Source of the DNA: Candidatus Gastranaerophilales bacterium
GTDB lineage: Bacteria; Cyanobacteriota; Vampirovibrionia; Gastranaerophilales; Gastranaerophilaceae
DNA: 64,000 nt
Direction: 5' to 3'
Assembly: GCA_944325555.1 (NCBI GenBank)
Contig: CALVAN010000001.1
Location: 62,001-126,000 of the forward strand
Below, one piece after another: positions 7,893 to 16,644 of this stretch. Within the stretch, counting starts at the first letter, position 1. Each line of letters opens with the position of its first letter. The notes under the pieces were generated by a model that was not told the DNA's origin, ran no database searches, and saw only the letters and a program-made list of their open reading frames with translations. A program made the translations under genes and the position numbers.

Positions 7893-8693
7893 ATGCAAGA
7901 AACAATTGATTACATAAAAAAACAAATCAAAGATTTTAAACCTGAAATAGGGATTATACTTGGTTCTGGTTTGGGAGATTTTGCTGACAACGTTGCCGGT
8001 ATAAGGATAAAATATCAGGATATTCCGGGTTTTGAAAAATCTACTGTTGCAGGGCATAAAGGACAGCTCGTTTTTTGTGAAGCAGACGGCAAAAAATTTG
8101 TTGTTATGCAGGGCAGATACCACTATTACGAGGGGTATCACATCAGCCGTATTGTTTATCCTATTAAGGTCATGAAAAAACTCGGGGTAAAAACGCTTAT
8201 TATCACCAATGCAGCAGGAAGCGTAAACAAAAAATACAACGCTGGCGACCTTATGGTTATAACTGACCACATTAACCTCATGGGTGTTAATCCGCTGATA
8301 GGTGAAAACGATGCCTCTTTGGGCGACAGATTTCCCGATATGAGCGAGGTTTATAAAAAATCACTCATTCAGTTAACGCTGCAAAAGGCAAAAGAGCTTA
8401 ACATGCAGGTTCGTCAGGGCGTTTATGCTGCAATGAGCGGTCCGAGCTACGAAACTCCTGCTGAAATTAATATGCTGAGAATAATGGGTGCCGATGCAGT
8501 CGGTATGTCCACAGTTCCCGAGGCTCTTGTTGCAAATTATTGCGGAATGGACGTACTTGGTATAAGCTGTATAACTAACTCGGCAGCCGGCGTTCATCCG
8601 TCAAGACTTTCTCATGCTGAGGTGGTTGAAACTGCGGCAAAGGTTAAGGACTCTTTTAAAAATCTTCTTGTTTCCGTAATCCGTGAGATATAA
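7893..8693 (+). CDS. punA: purine-nucleoside phosphorylase (trimeric type)
   Basis: A 266-residue enzyme that would split inosine or guanosine with phosphate into base and ribose-1-phosphate. Signatures are ILGSGLGDFADNV near residue 22, the GHKGQLV loop near 54, MQGRYHYYEGY near 72-82, NAAGSVN and GPSYETPAEI. The length matches the low-molecular-weight trimeric class, not hexameric DeoD. It sits inside the operon between korC and anmK with 5- and 3-base gaps, which couples nucleoside salvage to energy metabolism by expression. Confidence 0.94.
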   Translation: MQETIDYIKKQIKDFKPEIGIILGSGLGDFADNVAGIRIKYQDIPGFEKSTVAGHKGQLVFCEADGKKFVVMQGRYHYYEGYHISRIVYPIKVMKKLGVKTLIITNAAGSVNKKYNAGDLMVITDHINLMGVNPLIGENDASLGDRFPDMSEVYKKSLIQLTLQKAKELNMQVRQGVYAAMSGPSYETPAEINMLRIMGADAVGMSTVPEALVANYCGMDVLGISCITNSAAGVHPSRLSHAEVVETAAKVKDSFKNLLVSVIREI

Positions 8694-8696
8694 TTT

Positions 8697-9827
8697 ATGA
8701 AACAAACCTGCAAAACTGCAATAGGTCTTATGTCGGGCACCTCGCTGGATGGCATTGATGCTGCCTTGGTGCGTATAGACGATGATTTTAATTTTGAATT
8801 TGTTACGGGACATTCTCTCGATTATCCCGACGAGGTCAGATTAAAACTGTTTGAAATTGCAAATAACAAAGCTTCAACAAGCGATATTTGCTTTATGGAT
8901 TTTGTTGTTGGCAGGCTGTTTGCACAATGCGCAAACGAGCTTATGCAAAAAACGGGTCTAAAGCCAAAAGATGTGGACTACATTGCTTCTCACGGGCAGA
9001 CCGTTTTTCATATCCCGCAAGACAAAGAAATCGGCGGAATCAGCACAAAAAGTACCCTTCAAATCGGAAACATCTCGGTTATAACAGAGCTTACCGGCGT
9101 AACAACAGTCGGAGATTTCCGCTCAAGAGATATTGCAGCAGGCGGGCAGGGCGCACCGCTTGTGCCTTTTGCCGATGAGCTTATATTTAAAAAGGACAAA
9201 AACAGAGCAATCCAAAACATCGGCGGAATAGGTAATGTTACGGTTTTATCAAAATCGTGCGAAACTTTTGCCTTTGACACAGGCCCCGGTAATATGCTTA
9301 TAGATGGTGTTGTACAAAGGTTGTTTAACGTGCCGTTTGACAAAGACGGGCAGATTGCCGCACAGGGTAAGGTTGATGAACAATTTTTAAACAAACTTTT
9401 AAAAGAGGATTACTACAAAAAGCTTCCGCCAAAATCCACTGGACGTGAACTTTTTAACGATAATTACATTCAAAAAATATTAAAAATTGCTCCGCAAAAT
9501 AATTATGATACTGCTGCAACGCTCACGGCACTCAGCGCAAGGACGATTGTTGATGCTTATAAAAATTTTGTGCTGCCAAAGACAACTATTGATGAGATTG
9601 TTATAGGCGGCGGCGGAGCTTACAACAAAACACTGATTAATTTAATAAAAGAATATTCAAAACTTCCGGTTAAGACCCATGCGGATTTTAAAATAAACGA
9701 CAAATTCAAAGAGGCAATAGCTTTTGCAATGCTCGGGTTCTGTACGCTTAACCATACTCCAAATAACCTACCTGTCTGTACAGGGGCTGAAAAAAGAGTT
9801 ATCATGGGAACAGTTGCATACAGTTAA
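8697..9827 (+). CDS. anmK: anhydro-N-acetylmuramic acid kinase
   Basis: A 376-residue kinase that hydrolyses and phosphorylates 1,6-anhydro-MurNAc to MurNAc-6-phosphate during cell-wall recycling. The family start motif GLMSGTSLDGIDAALV lies at residues 10-25; ASHGQTVFH, VGDFRSRDIAAGGQGAPLVP and NIGGIGNVT follow in order, with IGGGGAYN near the C terminus. It overlaps nothing and is 3 bases after punA and 12 bases before murQ, the enzyme acting next in the pathway. Confidence 0.95.
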   Translation: MKQTCKTAIGLMSGTSLDGIDAALVRIDDDFNFEFVTGHSLDYPDEVRLKLFEIANNKASTSDICFMDFVVGRLFAQCANELMQKTGLKPKDVDYIASHGQTVFHIPQDKEIGGISTKSTLQIGNISVITELTGVTTVGDFRSRDIAAGGQGAPLVPFADELIFKKDKNRAIQNIGGIGNVTVLSKSCETFAFDTGPGNMLIDGVVQRLFNVPFDKDGQIAAQGKVDEQFLNKLLKEDYYKKLPPKSTGRELFNDNYIQKILKIAPQNNYDTAATLTALSARTIVDAYKNFVLPKTTIDEIVIGGGGAYNKTLINLIKEYSKLPVKTHADFKINDKFKEAIAFAMLGFCTLNHTPNNLPVCTGAEKRVIMGTVAYS

Positions 9828-9839
9828 CAGGAAGTTTAT

Positions 9840-10727
9840 ATGTCTAAAGAAACCGCCACCGAAGATATCAACCGCAATACAGTAAATATTGATATGGTCG
9901 GAACTTATGATATGCTCACTATGATAAATAATGAGGATATGACAGTTGCTGCAGCAGTACAAAAATGTATTCCGGATATTGCAAAAGCAGTGGATATGAT
10001 TGTTTCAAATTTTCTTGACGGCGGCAGGCTGATATATGTAGGTGCCGGAACAAGCGGCAGATTGGGTGTGTTGGATGCATCTGAGTGCCCGCCGACCTTC
10101 AGCGTATCAAAAGATATGGTTAAAGGTATAATCGCAGGCGGTGACAGAGCTTTAAAAGAAGCAATTGAAGGAGCAGAAGACTCAGAAGAACTTGCTGCTT
10201 CTGACTTTAAAAATAATGATATATGCTCAAATGATACAATTGTCGGCATATCGGCTTCGGGCAACCCAAAATATGTTGTAAAATTTTTAGAAATTGCAAA
10301 AATAAAAAAATGTAAAACCGTTGCCATAACCTCAAATTCCGATGCTGCAATGAAAAAATTTGCTGACTGCTTTATATGTGTGGAAACGGGAGCCGAGGCA
10401 ATCTCAGGTTCAACAAGAATGAAGGCGGGCACCGCTCAAAAAATGATTTTGAATATGCTCTCCACCGCCTCAATGGTCAAAATCGGCAAAACATATCACA
10501 ACCTTATGATTGACGTAAAACCCACAAATGCAAAACTGCAAAGACGTGCGGTAACTATAGTATCGGAAATTTGCGGCTGCAAGCCCTCAACGGCAAGAAA
10601 TGTGCTTGAGTCAAACGGCTACAGTACAAAACACGCCGTTTTGTTCATTCTATACGGTCTGAGCTTTGATGAGGCCGACAAGCTTTTGAAGGAAAACAAC
10701 GGCGTATTAAGGAAAATATTTGAATAA
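9840..10727 (+). CDS. murQ: N-acetylmuramic acid 6-phosphate etherase
   Basis: A 295-residue SIS-domain enzyme that removes the lactyl ether from MurNAc-6-phosphate to give GlcNAc-6-phosphate. The phosphosugar site GAGTSGRLGVLDASECPPTF (about residues 74-93) and GSTRMKAGTAQKM (about 195-207) are intact, and the C-terminal UBA-like segment CKPSTARNVLESNGYSTKHAV is present. A ribosome binding site AGGAAG precedes the ATG. As last gene of the operon it completes the anhydro-MurNAc route with anmK. It ends 5 bases from the oppositely oriented pit stop codon. Confidence 0.96.
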   Translation: MSKETATEDINRNTVNIDMVGTYDMLTMINNEDMTVAAAVQKCIPDIAKAVDMIVSNFLDGGRLIYVGAGTSGRLGVLDASECPPTFSVSKDMVKGIIAGGDRALKEAIEGAEDSEELAASDFKNNDICSNDTIVGISASGNPKYVVKFLEIAKIKKCKTVAITSNSDAAMKKFADCFICVETGAEAISGSTRMKAGTAQKMILNMLSTASMVKIGKTYHNLMIDVKPTNAKLQRRAVTIVSEICGCKPSTARNVLESNGYSTKHAVLFILYGLSFDEADKLLKENNGVLRKIFE

Positions 10728-10732
10728 AACTT

Positions 10733-11746
10733 TTACAAAATAAAATATTTGTACAAGGCAAACAGCGTACCCGATATCAAAATACATACGGGTATTGTCA
10801 AAACCCAAGCCCATACGATGTTGCCTATAACACCCCATTTTACTGCATGTGCTTTGTAAGTTGTTCCCACACCCATAATAGCTGTGGAGATTACGTGGGT
10901 TGTGCTCAACGGAACACCGAAGTGAGAAGCAAGCAAAATTATTGAAGCAGCCGAGGTTTCTGCTGCAAAGCCGTTTATTGGTTTGAGTTTAATAATTTTG
11001 CTGCCCATTGTTTTTATAATTTTCCATCCGCCCGACATAACACCGCAGCACATAACCGTTGCACAAGCGAGAATTACGTATATAGGAATTTCAAACTCGC
11101 CGTTGGCTCCGCCTTTAACTATACCGCCCGCAAGTAGTGCAAGAGTAATGATACCCATTGTTTTTTGTGCATCGTTAGAACCGTGGCTCAGCGCCATAAG
11201 CCCTGCCGAAAAAATTTGGCAGCGTCTGAATCTTCTGTTTATCTTATCAGGATTTGCTTTATAAAATATTCGAAGAAGTATTGCCATAACAACAAGTCCC
11301 GTGAAAAATCCTATTAACGGCGCCATAAACATTGGTGCAATAACTTTGTCTGCAAGTTCCAAAAATCTTACGCAGCTCCAGCCCGCATTAACAACTGCCG
11401 CACCGATAAGCCCGCCAATCAAGGCATGAGAAGAGCTGGACGGAAGTCCGAAAAACCATGTAATAAGATTCCATATAATAGCGGCACATAATGCACAAAA
11501 TATAACATGCAAGGTTATTGTTGAAGGGTCAATAATGCCGGCGCCGATTGTTTTGGCAACGTGGGTTCCTGTCAAAGCCCCCGTAAACTCTAGCACAGCA
11601 CCGTAAACTACCGCCTGTCTGGGGGTAAGCACTTTTGTTGAAACTACTGTTGCAATTGCGTTAGCCGCATCATGAAAACCGTTAATGTATTCAAATACTA
11701 ATGCACCAACTATTACCAGAACTAACAATACTATAGAAACTGTCAT
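10733..11746 (-). CDS. pit: low-affinity inorganic phosphate transporter (PiT family)
   Basis: A 337-residue membrane protein of the PiT/PHO4 family, expected to import metal-phosphate driven by protons or sodium. The two inverted family signatures are visible: GFHDAANAIATVVSTKVL near residues 23-40 and SHGSNDAQKTMGI near 188-200, with about ten hydrophobic segments in total. The ribosome binding site AAGGAAAG precedes the ATG. It is 39 bases downstream of a DUF47 gene, its usual accessory partner, so the pair forms an operon. Confidence 0.94.
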   Translation of the reverse strand: MTVSIVLLVLVIVGALVFEYINGFHDAANAIATVVSTKVLTPRQAVVYGAVLEFTGALTGTHVAKTIGAGIIDPSTITLHVIFCALCAAIIWNLITWFFGLPSSSSHALIGGLIGAAVVNAGWSCVRFLELADKVIAPMFMAPLIGFFTGLVVMAILLRIFYKANPDKINRRFRRCQIFSAGLMALSHGSNDAQKTMGIITLALLAGGIVKGGANGEFEIPIYVILACATVMCCGVMSGGWKIIKTMGSKIIKLKPINGFAAETSAASIILLASHFGVPLSTTHVISTAIMGVGTTYKAHAVKWGVIGNIVWAWVLTIPVCILISGTLFALYKYFIL

Positions 11747-11785
11747 ATATTTATCTTTCCTTAAATCCTACCACAGAGCCAGAGT

Positions 11786-12427
11786 TTATGACTGTTTTAA
11801 TACAACGTTAACAACAGCATCTGATACTGAAAAACAGCTGTCGAGCGCATTTTCAATATCTTTGTGTATGTCTCTTAATTTAATAACAGTTAACGCATCA
11901 TATTTGCCTGAGAACAATTCATCAATAGCGTGGTAGTGGATTTCATCCCCGTAAGATTCAATCTCTTTCATTTTAAGGTTTGTTTCCGTCATCTCTTTAA
12001 TAGAGCTTGATTTTTTGAAGTTGTGGATAATTATTTTTAACTCTTCGGTTGCCTGATACAGAGTTTCTGCCTGTTTTTGCATGTTTTCGGTAAAGTTTTC
12101 CAATCTGTAAACTTTAAGGTTTAAAGATGCTTTAACAATCCTTTTTGTAATTTTATTGAGCAAAGAAGCTATTGATTGGATATCTTCTCTGTCTATAGGG
12201 GTAATCAAAGTAACATTCAATTGGTGCAGAGTTTCTTTTAGCAAATCATTGCTTTTATGTTTCAATCTTTTGATATTTATTACATGCTCGTCTGTCAAAG
12301 TGCTTGTAACAATATCTTTGTATTCTGATGCAGCATCAAAACAAACTTGTGCGCTCTCTTCGAAAAGAGAATAAAAAACTTTTTCTTCCGGAGGCAGAAT
12401 GTATGCTAATAAATTGAATTTACTCAT
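11786..12427 (-). CDS. DUF47-family PhoU-like phosphate accessory protein
   Basis: A 213-residue, almost all-helical protein of the DUF47/PhoU-like family that accompanies PiT transporters and is thought to modulate phosphate uptake. Recognisable stretches are the start with FYSLFEESAQVCFDAA, VTLITPIDREDIQSIASLL near the middle and the metal-ligand helix GDEIHYHAIDELF followed by KLRDIHKDIENALDSCFSVSD. The ATG at 12427 has AAAGGGA upstream; an upstream extension to 12490 is open but lacks a binding site. Confidence 0.9.
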   Translation of the reverse strand: MSKFNLLAYILPPEEKVFYSLFEESAQVCFDAASEYKDIVTSTLTDEHVINIKRLKHKSNDLLKETLHQLNVTLITPIDREDIQSIASLLNKITKRIVKASLNLKVYRLENFTENMQKQAETLYQATEELKIIIHNFKKSSSIKEMTETNLKMKEIESYGDEIHYHAIDELFSGKYDALTVIKLRDIHKDIENALDSCFSVSDAVVNVVLKQS

Positions 12428-12620
12428 CTTAATCCCTTTCAATAAACAAGTGTACTTTTGTGGTTTCAACAAAATGTCACACACAACCACTCTACCATAA
12501 AAAGGCTTTGTTTATCCCATTTATCAATACTTTGGTAAAGAAATTATTACAATTTGTATTATAGTAAAACACATGTGAAAATAATAATTGATGTATTAGA
12601 GTTTAGTAAACAATATTATT

Positions 12621-13187
12621 ATGCAAAAGAAAAATAGTAATCACGGATTTGCAAAATTTTTGGCTTTATTGATTGTTATAGCCTTTATATATGTAACCAA
12701 CAGTAATCATGATACCAAAGTTCCTGACAGGCCGCTAACTGCCGATCAAAAGAAAGAACTGCAAAAGAAAAAAGATAAAAAAGAAGGCAGGGTGCGTTCT
12801 GCTCAAAGTATTCCGGAATCCGTTTATAAAAACACTTTACCTAACGACAAATTTGCCAATATTCTTACTTCTCACCGTAAGGTCATTTATTATGCATATT
12901 TGGGTGATTGTTCGGAAGCAAATGTTTTTCTGGATGATTTGGAAAAATTAATGAAAACTTATCCGGAGCTTGGCTCTTATTATTTTTATTACCCCGACCC
13001 GCAGGAACGGACAACTACGGTCTACTGCAATAAAGTCGGCACCACGGAATGTATATATAACTATCTTTTGCAAAATTGCAGTAACAATATGTGTATAATA
13101 AATCCCGATAAAAAACAAATTTTAAAAATATCAAGTCAAAATTTCCGTCAGGCATTTGATAAAATTTACACCTACAGAAAATGGTAA
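12621..13187 (+). CDS. membrane-anchored protein of unknown function
   Basis: A 188-residue protein with one hydrophobic N-terminal segment (about residues 13-28), then a lysine-rich linker and a globular part of about 110 residues containing several cysteines (GDCSE, YCNKVGTTEC, LLQNCSNNMC). The order VIYYAYLGDCSEANVFLDDLE, then a strand YYFYYPD and later MCIINPDKKQILKI, is reminiscent of a thioredoxin-like fold on the outer face of the membrane, but the usual CxxC is not present. No Shine-Dalgarno sequence is visible; the ATG is directly preceded by an AT-rich TATTAT. Function unknown. Confidence 0.65.
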   Translation: MQKKNSNHGFAKFLALLIVIAFIYVTNSNHDTKVPDRPLTADQKKELQKKKDKKEGRVRSAQSIPESVYKNTLPNDKFANILTSHRKVIYYAYLGDCSEANVFLDDLEKLMKTYPELGSYYFYYPDPQERTTTVYCNKVGTTECIYNYLLQNCSNNMCIINPDKKQILKISSQNFRQAFDKIYTYRKW

Positions 13188-13391
13188 TGTTAGAATTGGG
13201 GATCAAAAAAACTTTTGATGTCAGTTATGCCAAATCCGACAGTGTTACTGTCATTCCGAAGTGTTTATCAATCGTTTGTGTTTAAAATCTTATCAATATT
13301 GCAATTGGCTTTGATTGCCGGTAAGATGCACAGAATTGTCTTAATGCTTATGCTGTATAAAATCTGCCAAACCTGCACATATAAACCAACT

Positions 13392-13430
13392 AAAAAAGTC
13401 CCGCACTGAATTTGTGCGGGACTTTTTAAA
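13392..13430. terminator. bidirectional terminator between convergent genes
   Basis: AGTCCCGCAC pairs with GTGCGGGACT around a seven-base loop, flanked by A-run and T-run on opposite sides. It can end the minus-strand prepilin gene and the plus-strand gene ending at 13187. The rest of 13188-13448 holds only small hairpins (for example GACAGT/ACTGTC near 13240) and no convincing gene. Confidence 0.9.
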
Positions 13431-13448
13431 TCTGTAATTAACCAATTA

Positions 13449-13985
13449 CTATTTTTGGTACATAATTTGACCCATTGTTGAGTTAGCAGGTAATGCTTTT
13501 TGAGGGTAAACTGCGATAGTGAAGATATCGAATACACGAGTTGTAGAAGTAGTAGGTCTGTTTGGACCTTTCATACCGTTAACGTCAACAACAACTACAG
13601 AACATACGTTACCGGGTGTTGCAGTATCGTTAGCGTTACAAGTAGTAGTACCTGTTGCACCACCGGCTTGTGTTGTTGAAGTACTGAACCACATACCGTC
13701 AGCTGTGTACATAGCATTGGTACCATCCATTGACATAACGTTCAATCTTTGAGTCATTAAGCTGATGAAGTTAGATGTAGAGTAGTCTGTAGCATCTCTA
13801 CCGTCTAATGCATAGTTCAAAGTAACAGCTTGGTTAATCATTGATACAGCTTTTTTAAATGCAGCTCTGTATTCTTGTTGAGCAGTAGATTGCATCAATG
13901 ACGGAATTGTCATAGCAGCAATTACACCGATAATCATCAATGTAACTAAAACTTCTGCTAAAGTAAAACCTGATTTTTTGTTCAT
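13449..13985 (-). CDS. prepilin-like protein (type IV pilin/type II secretion N-terminus)
   Basis: A 178-residue pilin-like protein. The N terminus MNKKSGFTLAEVLVTLMIIG gives a classic prepilin peptidase site (G6 before F7, glutamate E11 at +5) followed by a hydrophobic helix. The C-terminal domain contains VVVVDVNGMKGPN, a segment typical of small pseudopilins. The ribosome binding site AAAGAGGAT precedes the ATG and a strong terminator follows, so this is a single-gene unit. It has none of the glycine-rich expansion seen in the prepilin-like genes at 56.7-63 kb. Adhesion, motility or secretion role cannot be told apart. Confidence 0.9.
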   Translation of the reverse strand: MNKKSGFTLAEVLVTLMIIGVIAAMTIPSLMQSTAQQEYRAAFKKAVSMINQAVTLNYALDGRDATDYSTSNFISLMTQRLNVMSMDGTNAMYTADGMWFSTSTTQAGGATGTTTCNANDTATPGNVCSVVVVDVNGMKGPNRPTTSTTRVFDIFTIAVYPQKALPANSTMGQIMYQK

Positions 13986-14145
13986 AAGATCCTCTTTCTT
14001 TTCTTATCAATCTTAGTTTTAATTACTATTACCATATTGAGTATTTAATACCTAATAACTATATATCATTAAGTAAAAAAAATCAACACTTAATTTATTA
14101 ATACCCAATTTTCCAAATTTTAAACATGTTTGTAAACTTTTGTTA

Positions 14146-14157
14146 TATAATGTAAAC
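14146..14157 (+). promoter_or_regulatory. -10 box placed for a leaderless mnmG transcript
   Basis: TATAAT at 14146-14151 is followed after six bases by the mnmG ATG, so a start at the usual distance would coincide with the ATG. No Shine-Dalgarno sequence is present and no good -35 box is obvious. Confidence 0.5.
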
Positions 14158-16011
14158 ATGTTTAATTATGATTTAATAGTTGTCGGAGCCGGTCATGCCG
14201 GTTGTGAAGCAGCGCTTTCCGCAGCAAGACTTGGTTTAAAAACACTCCTTACAAGCCTAAACCTTGAACATATAGCACTCATGCCTTGCAATCCCGCAGT
14301 AGGCGGGCCGGCTAAGTCTGCATTGGTACGTGAAATCGACGCTTTGGGCGGCGTGATGGGTATCGTCACGGACGCAACTTATATTCAAATGAAAATTTTG
14401 AATTCTTCAAAAGGTCCTGCTGTAAGGGCTTTGCGTGCTCAATCGGATAAAAAAGAGTACATGAGCTTCATGAGAAATTTAATAGAAAAAAATTGTTACA
14501 TTTCTCTTAAGCAAACCATGATAACGGGCTTGATTGTAGAAGATAATACCGTAAAAGGAGTGGTCGATGAATTCGGGTTGGAATACCATGCGCCCGCAGT
14601 TATTTTGACAACAGGTACCTCTTTGCAGGGAAAATGTTATGTCGGCTTGCAGTCAGTCAGTGCCGGCCGCATGGGTGAACGTGCCGCAACGGGGCTTTCG
14701 GATTCCTTATTAAAAAACGGATTAACCTTAAAACGCCTTAAAACAGGTACTCCGGCAAGGGTTGATTCAAGAACAATAGACTATTCCAAAATGACGGTTC
14801 AGCCGGGGGATGAAGAACTCCACTTTTTCTCATTTGAACCCGACAGACCCGTAAGAAAACAATACCCCTGCTATCTTACAAGGACTACTGAAAAAACGCA
14901 TGAAATTATACGCAGCAATCTGGACAAGTCACCTCTTTATGCGGGGCTTATTCACGGTATCGGGCCAAGATACTGCCCGTCTATTGAAGACAAGGTTGTC
15001 AGGTTTGCGCACAATCCTTCGCATCATATATTTATTGAGCCTGAGGGCAAAGATACTTATGAAATTTATGTTCAGGGCTTTTCCACAAGCCTTCCCGCAG
15101 AAGTTCAGATGCAGATGCTGCATTCACTGCCGGGGCTGGAAAATGTCCATGTCATAAAACCTGCTTATGCGGTTGAATATGATGCGGTTCCTGCTTTGCA
15201 GCTTAACCATTCTTTAATGACCAAAAAGATTAAAGGTCTGTTTTGCGCAGGGCAAATTAACGGTACAAGCGGTTATGAAGAAGCTGCCGCACAGGGGCTT
15301 GTTGCGGGTATAAATGCATATAATTATTTGAACAACTCGGACATGCTCGAGCTTTCAAGAAGCAATTCTTACATAGGTACTTTAATCGATGATTTAGTTA
15401 CAAAAGATATTCAGGAACCTTACAGAATGCTTACCTCACGTTCCGAATACAGGCTGCTTTTGCGTCAGGACAATGCGGATGAAAGACTTACACCGATAGG
15501 GCATAAGATAGGCTTGATTTCCGAGGAAAGATATCAGAGATTTTTGGACAAGCAAAAAAAGATAGAAGAAGAAATCGAGCGGTTAAAGGCTACAAAAATT
15601 TCCCCGACACCTGAGGTAAATGAACAACTCGCAAAATACAATGAAAATATTGAAAGAGGCATGAAGCTTGCAGAGCTTTTAAAACGTCCTTCAATAGATT
15701 ACAAAGCGCTTAAAGAAATTGATCAATCAACAAAAGAGCTGGATTTACCTTCAGACATTTTTGAAGAAGCGGAGATAAAAATAAAGTATGACGGCTACAT
15801 AAAGCGTCAGAATCAGCAGGTGGAAACCATGGACAGGCTAGAGAAAATAAAAATTCCTGCGGATATAAACTATGACGAGCTGCAGCATATTTCTACTGAA
15901 ACTAAAGAAAAACTTGCCAAAGTAAGACCGGCAACACTCGGGCAGGCTGCAAGAATCGGCGGGGTTAAGCCTGCGGACATTTCCGTATTAATGGTAATGC
16001 TCAGCAGGTAG
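14158..16011 (+). CDS. mnmG: tRNA uridine-5-carboxymethylaminomethyl modification enzyme, FAD subunit
   Basis: A 617-residue FAD protein (GidA) that, with MnmE, installs cmnm5 at the wobble uridine of several tRNAs. The dinucleotide fold VVGAGHAGCEAALSAARLG starts at residue 8; MPCNPAVGGPAKSALVREID and GTSLQGKCYVG are family hallmarks, and the tail GGVKPADISVLMVML is complete. The start is placed at the ATG at 14158; an in-frame TTG at 14140 is weaker. Repeat B1 begins 9 bases after the stop codon and separates it from rlmH. Confidence 0.96.
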   Translation: MFNYDLIVVGAGHAGCEAALSAARLGLKTLLTSLNLEHIALMPCNPAVGGPAKSALVREIDALGGVMGIVTDATYIQMKILNSSKGPAVRALRAQSDKKEYMSFMRNLIEKNCYISLKQTMITGLIVEDNTVKGVVDEFGLEYHAPAVILTTGTSLQGKCYVGLQSVSAGRMGERAATGLSDSLLKNGLTLKRLKTGTPARVDSRTIDYSKMTVQPGDEELHFFSFEPDRPVRKQYPCYLTRTTEKTHEIIRSNLDKSPLYAGLIHGIGPRYCPSIEDKVVRFAHNPSHHIFIEPEGKDTYEIYVQGFSTSLPAEVQMQMLHSLPGLENVHVIKPAYAVEYDAVPALQLNHSLMTKKIKGLFCAGQINGTSGYEEAAAQGLVAGINAYNYLNNSDMLELSRSNSYIGTLIDDLVTKDIQEPYRMLTSRSEYRLLLRQDNADERLTPIGHKIGLISEERYQRFLDKQKKIEEEIERLKATKISPTPEVNEQLAKYNENIERGMKLAELLKRPSIDYKALKEIDQSTKELDLPSDIFEEAEIKIKYDGYIKRQNQQVETMDRLEKIKIPADINYDELQHISTETKEKLAKVRPATLGQAARIGGVKPADISVLMVMLSR

Positions 16012-16019
16012 GCTGTTTT

Positions 16020-16167
16020 TTTCATATAGTCAACTGACCCCGGCAACTCATTGAACAGGTGCAATAAACAAGTACAATATTGGATATACAACATGGGCAC
16101 CTGCAACAAGTGCAAGGGGTCACTTTAGGAAAATTATAGCTTAGGCGACCTCGCTACCTCTCAGACA
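16020..16167 (-). repeat. structured repeat element B, copy 1 (inverted)
   Basis: Reads on the minus strand from TGTCTGAG to ATATGAAA. It lacks the left arm and variable hairpin found in longer copies but keeps GCGAGGTCGCCTAAGCTATAA and the second domain. Its inner stem is CAGGTGC/GCACCTG where most copies have CGGGTGC/GCACCCG, a compensated double change. Its right end lies 9 bases after the mnmG stop codon and its left end 4 bases before the rlmH start codon. Confidence 0.88.
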
Positions 16168-16171
16168 TAAT

Positions 16172-16642
16172 ATGAACATAAAAATTATTGCGGTTGGAAA
16201 ACTTAAAGAAAAATACACAAAAGACGCCATAGAAGAATTTAAAAAGCGCCTCGGGGCATATTGCAGCCTTTCGCTGGTTGAAATCCCCGCACAGGAAATA
16301 AAAGACGAGAATATGGCGCAAAAATACATGGAGCTTGAGGGGCAAAAGATACTTGCCGCAATAAAGCAGGATTCTTATGTAATTACGCTTGAGATTTTGG
16401 GCAAGATGCTTTCTTCCGAGGATTTTGCACAAAAAATAAAAGACCTTGCAAACGAAGGTCATAACGAAATTGTTTTTGTAATCGGCGGGGCAAACGGGTT
16501 GTCAAAAGACGTTAGTGCACGTGCCGATTTTAAACTGAGTTTTTCTAAAATGACGTTTACGCATCAGCTTATACGTGTATTTTTGTATGAGCAGATATAT
16601 CGGGCGTTTAAGATTATTAATAATGAAAGTTATCACAGATAA
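16172..16642 (+). CDS. rlmH: 23S rRNA (pseudouridine-1915-N3)-methyltransferase
   Basis: A 156-residue SPOUT methyltransferase that methylates pseudouridine 1915 in helix 69 of 23S rRNA using SAM. The start MNIKIIAVGKLKEKYTKDAI, the SAM-site loop VFVIGGANGLSKDV, and the tail SKMTFTHQLIRVFLYEQIYRAFKIINNESYH are all typical and complete. No Shine-Dalgarno sequence is present because repeat B1 ends only 4 bases before the ATG. It may depend on read-through from mnmG or on signals in B1. It is tail-to-tail with the next gene, 2 bases apart. Confidence 0.96.
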   Translation: MNIKIIAVGKLKEKYTKDAIEEFKKRLGAYCSLSLVEIPAQEIKDENMAQKYMELEGQKILAAIKQDSYVITLEILGKMLSSEDFAQKIKDLANEGHNEIVFVIGGANGLSKDVSARADFKLSFSKMTFTHQLIRVFLYEQIYRAFKIINNESYHR

Positions 16643-16644
16643 TT

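Noticed and set aside
13215-13409. 64-codon plus-strand frame between convergent genes
   Set aside because: Runs into the terminator stem, no ribosome binding site, composition unlike neighbouring genes.
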